Source of the DNA: Agromyces marinus
GTDB taxonomy: Bacteria; Actinomycetota; Actinomycetes; Actinomycetales; Microbacteriaceae
Length of the DNA: 64,000 bases
Assembly: GCF_021442325.1 (NCBI RefSeq)
Contig: NZ_CP087879.1
Span: 1,798,001 to 1,862,000, forward strand
Reading direction: 5' to 3'
This document shows, piece by piece, positions 60,405 to 64,000 of this stretch. A program made the translations under genes and the position numbers. Positions within the stretch are counted from its first letter, which is position 1. Every line of letters starts with the position of its first letter. Under the pieces are notes generated by a model. That model was not told where the DNA came from, did not search any database, and saw only the letters and a program-made list of their open reading frames with translations.

Positions 60405-60893
60405 TCACCCTGTTCGCTCAAGTGCTTCGCAAGGTGTCTCGCGGATTTCGTCAAGTGGCGTGAGCCAACTACCAGGAGCAAGTCCGTCGTCCGGAATCTC
60501 GAACACAGCTGACAGGGCTGCATCTGAGAGATCGTTGAAACCGAGCACGAAGAGCACACCTGGCTCCGGATACGCGTCATCTAGTACGACCTCATTCCTG
60601 AGCCCAGGATTCGTGCCTCCGACGATGAGTCGATCACCTTCGCGTGCTTGGGCGTCGCCAGATGCCTCCCACACGGACACTGTATCCCCACGCGCTTGCG
60701 AGCCCGGTGGGGTGGCACTGAGACGTACGTGGTGAACCTGCAGGTTCGTGCAGATTCCAACCAGAAGGTGCTGCCCGTCGTAACCGAGGCTATAGGGGCC
60801 GAGGATCTCATAGTTTCGATTGCACGCCGCCAGCGAGAGCGTGAGCCCAAGGATCGACGCCGCGGCGACGAACCGTTTCCATCGATTCACCAT
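60405..60893 (-). CDS. Small lipoprotein of unknown function
   Basis: 162 residues. Signal peptide with lipobox LSLAAC (Cys24), then a beta-rich domain (ILGPYSLGYDGQHLLVGICTNLQVHHVRLSATPPGSQARG...). No family recognised. The ATG overlaps the stop of the upstream zincin-like gene by one base (TGATG), with a GAGG site. Together they look inserted between the desulfurase and mnmA genes, and the region appears less GC-rich. Confidence 0.7.
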   Translation of the reverse strand: MVNRWKRFVAAASILGLTLSLAACNRNYEILGPYSLGYDGQHLLVGICTNLQVHHVRLSATPPGSQARGDTVSVWEASGDAQAREGDRLIVGGTNPGLRNEVVLDDAYPEPGVLFVLGFNDLSDAALSAVFEIPDDGLAPGSWLTPLDEIRETPCEALERTG

Positions 60894-61258
60894 CAGCACC
60901 TCTCGTAGCCGCCGCCTGGCGCTGCGGTCAATTCGATCGGACTGAGGCAACCGCCACCGCCGTAGGGCGCGTTCCCGGTCACATAGGAGGCGGCCGCGCC
61001 GACTGCCCAAACGACAACGTACACGTCGTTCCCGAGCGTCGCGGACTGAGTCGAATGTGAAATCTCGTGCGCGACTAGCCCAGGGCGATCTGCGAACTCA
61101 TCATGCGGAAGACGCGTGAGAATCGTATTCCCGATTGTCATGGTCCCATCAACCGGAAGGCCAGAGCAGAGCACGAGACCTTGTTCGAATTGCTCACAGT
61201 CTCCCTGAACTGCGGCGAGTCCGCCTCCTGCCAAGAATCCGCGCGGCCGCGCGGTCAC
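60893..61258 (-). CDS. Zincin-like protein with HEISH motif
   Basis: 121 residues. HExxH site H64 E65 I S H68 (LVAHEISHSTQ) followed by a hydrophobic stretch (about 75-92) and a Gly/Cys-rich end (GGGGCLSPIELTAAPGGGYERC). No signal peptide seen, so membrane association would rest on the central hydrophobic part. The GTG start overlaps the cysteine desulfurase stop by 4 bases (GTGA), coupling translation. Unnamed family; peptidase activity is inferred from the motif only. Confidence 0.6.
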   Translation of the reverse strand: MTARPRGFLAGGGLAAVQGDCEQFEQGLVLCSGLPVDGTMTIGNTILTRLPHDEFADRPGLVAHEISHSTQSATLGNDVYVVVWAVGAAASYVTGNAPYGGGGCLSPIELTAAPGGGYERC

Positions 61259-62490
61259 CGGTCGAAGCTCGTGACCCGCGATGCCATGCCCGCGCGCGCA
61301 GCGCGCTCGACGGCGGCGGGCAGAGCACCGAGGAACGCGTCGACATCCGCTTCGGTGCTCGACCACCCGAGCGTGACCCGCAGCGCACCGCGCGCCTCGG
61401 CCTCGGTGCGGCCCATCGCGAGCAGCACGTGCGAGGGCTCCGGCACGCCCGCCTGGCACGCCGAGCCCGTCGAGACGGCGACGCCCGCGGCATCCAGCAG
61501 GAACAGCAGCGAGTCGCCCTCGCACCCGGGGAACGCGAAGTGCGCCGTGCCGGGCAGACGCCCGGCAGCCTCGGCGTCGCCCGAGAGCACGGCCGACGGC
61601 ACGGATGCCGCGACCCCCGCCACGAGTCGGTCGCGCAGGCGCGACATCCGCTCGTTCTCGACCTCGCGCGAGGCCTGCGCGGCGAGCGCGGCCGCGGCGA
61701 ACCCGACCGCCGCCGCGACGTCCTGCGTGCCCGAGCGGATTCGGCGCTGCTGGCCGCCGCCGTGCAGAAGCGGTTCGATGCGCGTCGACCGGTCGAGCAC
61801 GAGCGCGCCGATGCCGACCGGCCCGCCGATCTTGTGCGCGGAGACGCTGAGCGCGACGAGGCCCGCGCCCGGCGGCGCCGAGGTCTCGCGGCGGAGCGCC
61901 CGCAGATCGATCGGCAGGTGCCCGTAGGCGGCGACCGCGTCGACGTGCAGCGGCACGCCCGCGCGGGCGCACAGTTCCGCGACCTCGCGCACGGGCTGGA
62001 TGGTGCCGACCTCGTTGTTCGCCCACAGCATCGTGACGAGGGCGACGGATGCCGCATCCCCCGCGAGCACCTCGGCGAGCGCGTCGACCCGCACCCGCCC
62101 GACCGCGTCGAGCGGAACCTCGACGACCTCGGCGCCCTCGGCCGCGACGAGCCAGTCGACGGAATCGATCGTGGCGTGGTGCTCGCCCGCGGGCACGACG
62201 ATGCGGCGCGCGCCGGTCTCGGCGCGGCGCCGCCAGTACAGCCCCTTGAGAGCGAGGTTGACCGCTTCGGTGCCGGTTCCGGTGAACACGACCTCGATGC
62301 CGTCGGCGCCCAGCGTCGCGCCGATCTGCTCGCGGGCCTCCTCGAGTCGGCGCTTGGCATCCTGCCCGATGCTGTGGATCGACGCGGGGTTGCCGACGAG
62401 GCGCAGCGCTTCGGTGACGGCGTCGATCGCCTCGGGCCGGAGCGGCGTCGTGGCGGCGTGGTCGAGGTAGACGGGGTCGCGGCCGAGCAC
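61255..62490 (-). CDS. Cysteine desulfurase (NifS/IscS family)
   Basis: PLP enzyme releasing sulfur from Cys for tRNA thiolation and Fe-S clusters. 411 residues. YLDHAATTPLRPEA start, PLP Lys in SVSAHKIGGPVG, catalytic Cys in STGSACQAG. The GTG at 62490 is preferred over the GTG at 62496 because AGGAGG abuts the latter but is well spaced for the former. Upstream of mnmA on the same strand. Divergent from glgX. Confidence 0.94.
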   Translation of the reverse strand: MLGRDPVYLDHAATTPLRPEAIDAVTEALRLVGNPASIHSIGQDAKRRLEEAREQIGATLGADGIEVVFTGTGTEAVNLALKGLYWRRRAETGARRIVVPAGEHHATIDSVDWLVAAEGAEVVEVPLDAVGRVRVDALAEVLAGDAASVALVTMLWANNEVGTIQPVREVAELCARAGVPLHVDAVAAYGHLPIDLRALRRETSAPPGAGLVALSVSAHKIGGPVGIGALVLDRSTRIEPLLHGGGQQRRIRSGTQDVAAAVGFAAAALAAQASREVENERMSRLRDRLVAGVAASVPSAVLSGDAEAAGRLPGTAHFAFPGCEGDSLLFLLDAAGVAVSTGSACQAGVPEPSHVLLAMGRTEAEARGALRVTLGWSSTEADVDAFLGALPAAVERAARAGMASRVTSFDR

Positions 62491-62522
62491 CTGCACCTCC
62501 TGCCGGGAAGACGAAACCCTAC

Positions 62523-62539
62523 CGAACTACTGTAGTTCG
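62523..62539. promoter_or_regulatory. 17-bp palindrome with symmetric -10 (CGAACTACTGTAGTTCG) for glgX and the desulfurase gene
   Basis: Perfect 17-base palindrome. Its core TACTGTA gives TACTGT on the plus strand (62528-62533, 7 bases before the glgX ATG) and TACAGT on the minus strand (62534-62529, toward the desulfurase). Outer GAAC/GTTC arms are 7 bases apart, unlike a LexA box. Either a regulator site over a bidirectional promoter or a pure -10 symmetry effect. Confidence 0.6.
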
Positions 62540-62540
62540 C

Positions 62541-64000
62541 ATGTGTCCGGCCGACTCCCTGCGCGAAGCCGTCCCCGTCCGTGAAGCGGATGCCGCTTCC
62601 GCGCGCCCGCACACGGAAGATCCGTTGCGCGACCTCGGGGTCCGCACGCACGCGAACGGCGGCACGATCCGGGTGTGGTCGGCGAACGCGGCATCCGTCG
62701 AACTCGTCGTCTTCGACCCGGCCGATCTCGAGCGCCCGATCGCACGGTCGCCGCTCGCGCGCGACGCGCACGGCGTGTGGGAGGCGCACTCCCCCGCGCT
62801 CGTCGCGGGCGCCGTGTACGGCCTGCGCGTCGACGGGCCCGATGGCCCGCCGCACGCGTTCGACCCGGGCCGTGCCCTCCTCGACCCGTGGGCGCGCGGG
62901 CTGCACCCTGCGGCCGACGGCACCTTCCGCGGGGTCGTGCTCGACCCGCTTGCCGAGGAGGGGTTCGACTGGGGCGGCGTCGGCAAGCCGCGCGTGCCGC
63001 TCGACCGCACGGTCGTGTACGAGACGCACCTCACCGGGTTCAGCAGGCTGAACGAACGCATCCCCGAGCCGCTGCGCGGCACCTACGCGGGGCTCGCGCA
63101 CGACGCATCCCTCGAGTACCTCACCGGTCTCGGCGTGACGACCATCGAACTCCTGCCCGTGCACGCGTTCGCGACCGAGGAATGGCTTCGCCGCAAGGGC
63201 CGCGCCAACTACTGGGGCTACAACACGGTCGGCTACTTCGCCCCGCACGCCCCGTACGCGAGCGCCGAGGCGCGGGCCGGCGGTGCGGCCGCGGTGCGGC
63301 ACGAGTTCGCCGGGATGGTGCGCCGCCTGCACGAGGCCGGCCTCGAGGTCGTGCTCGACGTCGTCTACAACCACACCGCCGAAGAGGGGCAGGGTGGCCC
63401 GACGCTGAGCCTGCGCGGCATCGACCAGGCCTCGTACTACCGGCACGACGCGCACGGCCGCCCCGTCGACACGACCGGGTGCGGCAACACGATCGACTTC
63501 GGAACGGATGCCGCGGTGCGGCTCGTGCTCGACTCGATGCGGTACTGGGCGGGCGAACTCCAGGTCGACGGGTTCCGGCTCGACCTCGCCGCCACGCTCG
63601 GCCGCGACGCGCACGGAACCTTCACCCCGGAGCATCCGCTCTTGCAGGGCATGCTCGACGACCCCGTCATCGGGGCGGGCAAGCTCATCGCGGAACCCTG
63701 GGACGTCGGCCCGTTCGGCTGGCAGACCGGCGGGTTCCCGCCCGGGTTCACCGAGTGGAACGACCGCTACCGCGACCGCATGCGCGACTTCTGGCTCGGC
63801 GACCTGCGCCGCGAACGGCACGGCGAACCGGGCAGCGGCATCGGCCGCTTCGCGACCCGGCTGGCCGGGTCGTCGAACACGTTCGCCGCCGACCGGGGCC
63901 CGCTCGCGAGCCTGAACTTCATCACCGCGCACGACGGGTTCACCCTCGCCGACCTCACCGCGTACGACGTCAAGCACAACGAGGCCAACGGCGAGCAGAA
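62541..64000 (+). CDS. glgX: Glycogen debranching enzyme GlgX (GH13_11), N-terminal part
   Basis: Hydrolyses alpha-1,6 branches of phosphorylase-limit glycogen. About 486 residues before the window ends. N-terminal CBM48 (about 40-130), then GH13 barrel: EVVLDVVYNHTAEE, nucleophile Asp in VDGFRLDLA, acid/base Glu in KLIAEPWDVG. The third catalytic Asp (in ITAHDGFTLADL) is just before the edge. TACTGT ends 7 bases before the ATG (leaderless). Extends beyond 64000. Confidence 0.95.
   Translation, partial: MCPADSLREAVPVREADAASARPHTEDPLRDLGVRTHANGGTIRVWSANAASVELVVFDPADLERPIARSPLARDAHGVWEAHSPALVAGAVYGLRVDGPDGPPHAFDPGRALLDPWARGLHPAADGTFRGVVLDPLAEEGFDWGGVGKPRVPLDRTVVYETHLTGFSRLNERIPEPLRGTYAGLAHDASLEYLTGLGVTTIELLPVHAFATEEWLRRKGRANYWGYNTVGYFAPHAPYASAEARAGGAAAVRHEFAGMVRRLHEAGLEVVLDVVYNHTAEEGQGGPTLSLRGIDQASYYRHDAHGRPVDTTGCGNTIDFGTDAAVRLVLDSMRYWAGELQVDGFRLDLAATLGRDAHGTFTPEHPLLQGMLDDPVIGAGKLIAEPWDVGPFGWQTGGFPPGFTEWNDRYRDRMRDFWLGDLRRERHGEPGSGIGRFATRLAGSSNTFAADRGPLASLNFITAHDGFTLADLTAYDVKHNEANGEQ

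Noticed and set aside
60893..62026. A 377-residue protein spanning the zincin and most of the desulfurase region
   Set aside because: The upstream part is a shifted frame of the desulfurase gene; the GTG at 61258 overlapping the desulfurase stop is the sensible start.
62523..62539. LexA/SOS box between the desulfurase gene and glgX
   Set aside because: GAAC and GTTC are present but 7 bases apart; actinobacterial LexA boxes have 4. Neither gene is an SOS gene.

Overview
The window is a gapless, very GC-rich stretch of an actinobacterial chromosome, most probably from a member of the Microbacteriaceae (Agromyces/Microbacterium/Leifsonia type). The family call rests on gene content: the actinobacterial set DUF3159, DUF3710, DUF3093, DUF4193 and SepH, a ClpP1/ClpP2 pair, an SCO7613-type giant membrane protein, DUF6993, YkoE-type thiamine uptake, and a DUF2231/Rieske pair. 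It also rests on many GTG starts and on a strongly over-used heptamer, GGATGCC. I cannot name the species. No stretch over 300 bases lacks a gene.

Layout. 1-4810: 5' part of aconitase, the dut-DUF3710-DUF3159 operon, DUF3093, DUF4193 and the cell-division regulator sepH. 4893-9892: proteostasis block (clpX, clpP2, clpP1, a TPR protein, trigger factor) and tRNA-Pro. 10102-16337: giant membrane protein, tRNA-Gly, alpha/beta hydrolase, Dps, membrane protein. 16363-21780: two-component system, amidohydrolase, Nei-type glycosylase, rpiB. 21902-30266: tandem M1 aminopeptidases, MscS channel, truncated haemoglobin, FAD dehydrogenase. 30319-39958: thioesterases, Rieske/DUF2231 pair, EttA, SSB, MsrA, aldo-keto reductase, nadE. 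40086-43876: cation/proton antiporter, tRNA-Arg, oligoribonuclease, tRNA-His, zincin, and a carboxypeptidase-like protein lacking its catalytic serine. 43890-47930: TPP-riboswitch-controlled thiamine-precursor uptake operon (ykoE, fused ECF ATPase, ECF T component) ending in a P-loop kinase. 47982-56291: GerW-like protein, DNA polymerase IV, gatB-gatA-gatC and ligA. 56338-58811: accessory island with a frameshifted CopG antitoxin, an Mrr endonuclease tail, an intact MntA-HepT toxin-antitoxin pair and a Fic protein. 59087-64000: mnmA, a small lipoprotein and a zincin-like protein coupled to the cysteine desulfurase gene, and the 5' part of glgX.

How the genes work together. The cysteine desulfurase supplies sulfur to MnmA for tRNA 2-thiolation, and GatCAB corrects Glu-tRNA-Gln/Asp-tRNA-Asn charging. 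ClpX-ClpP1P2 and trigger factor form a proteostasis set. The ECF genes import a thiamine precursor under TPP feedback. The island and the two genes between mnmA and the desulfurase look inserted into an otherwise housekeeping cluster and appear less GC-rich.

The most interesting signals are regulatory. (1) At least three divergent gene pairs share one symmetric -10 element of the form TANNNTA. (2) About twenty genes have a -10 hexamer ending 6-8 nt before the start codon and no Shine-Dalgarno, implying leaderless mRNAs. (3) GGATGCC/GGCATCC occurs about 90 times, in all frames and between genes, including as the arms of terminator-like hairpins.
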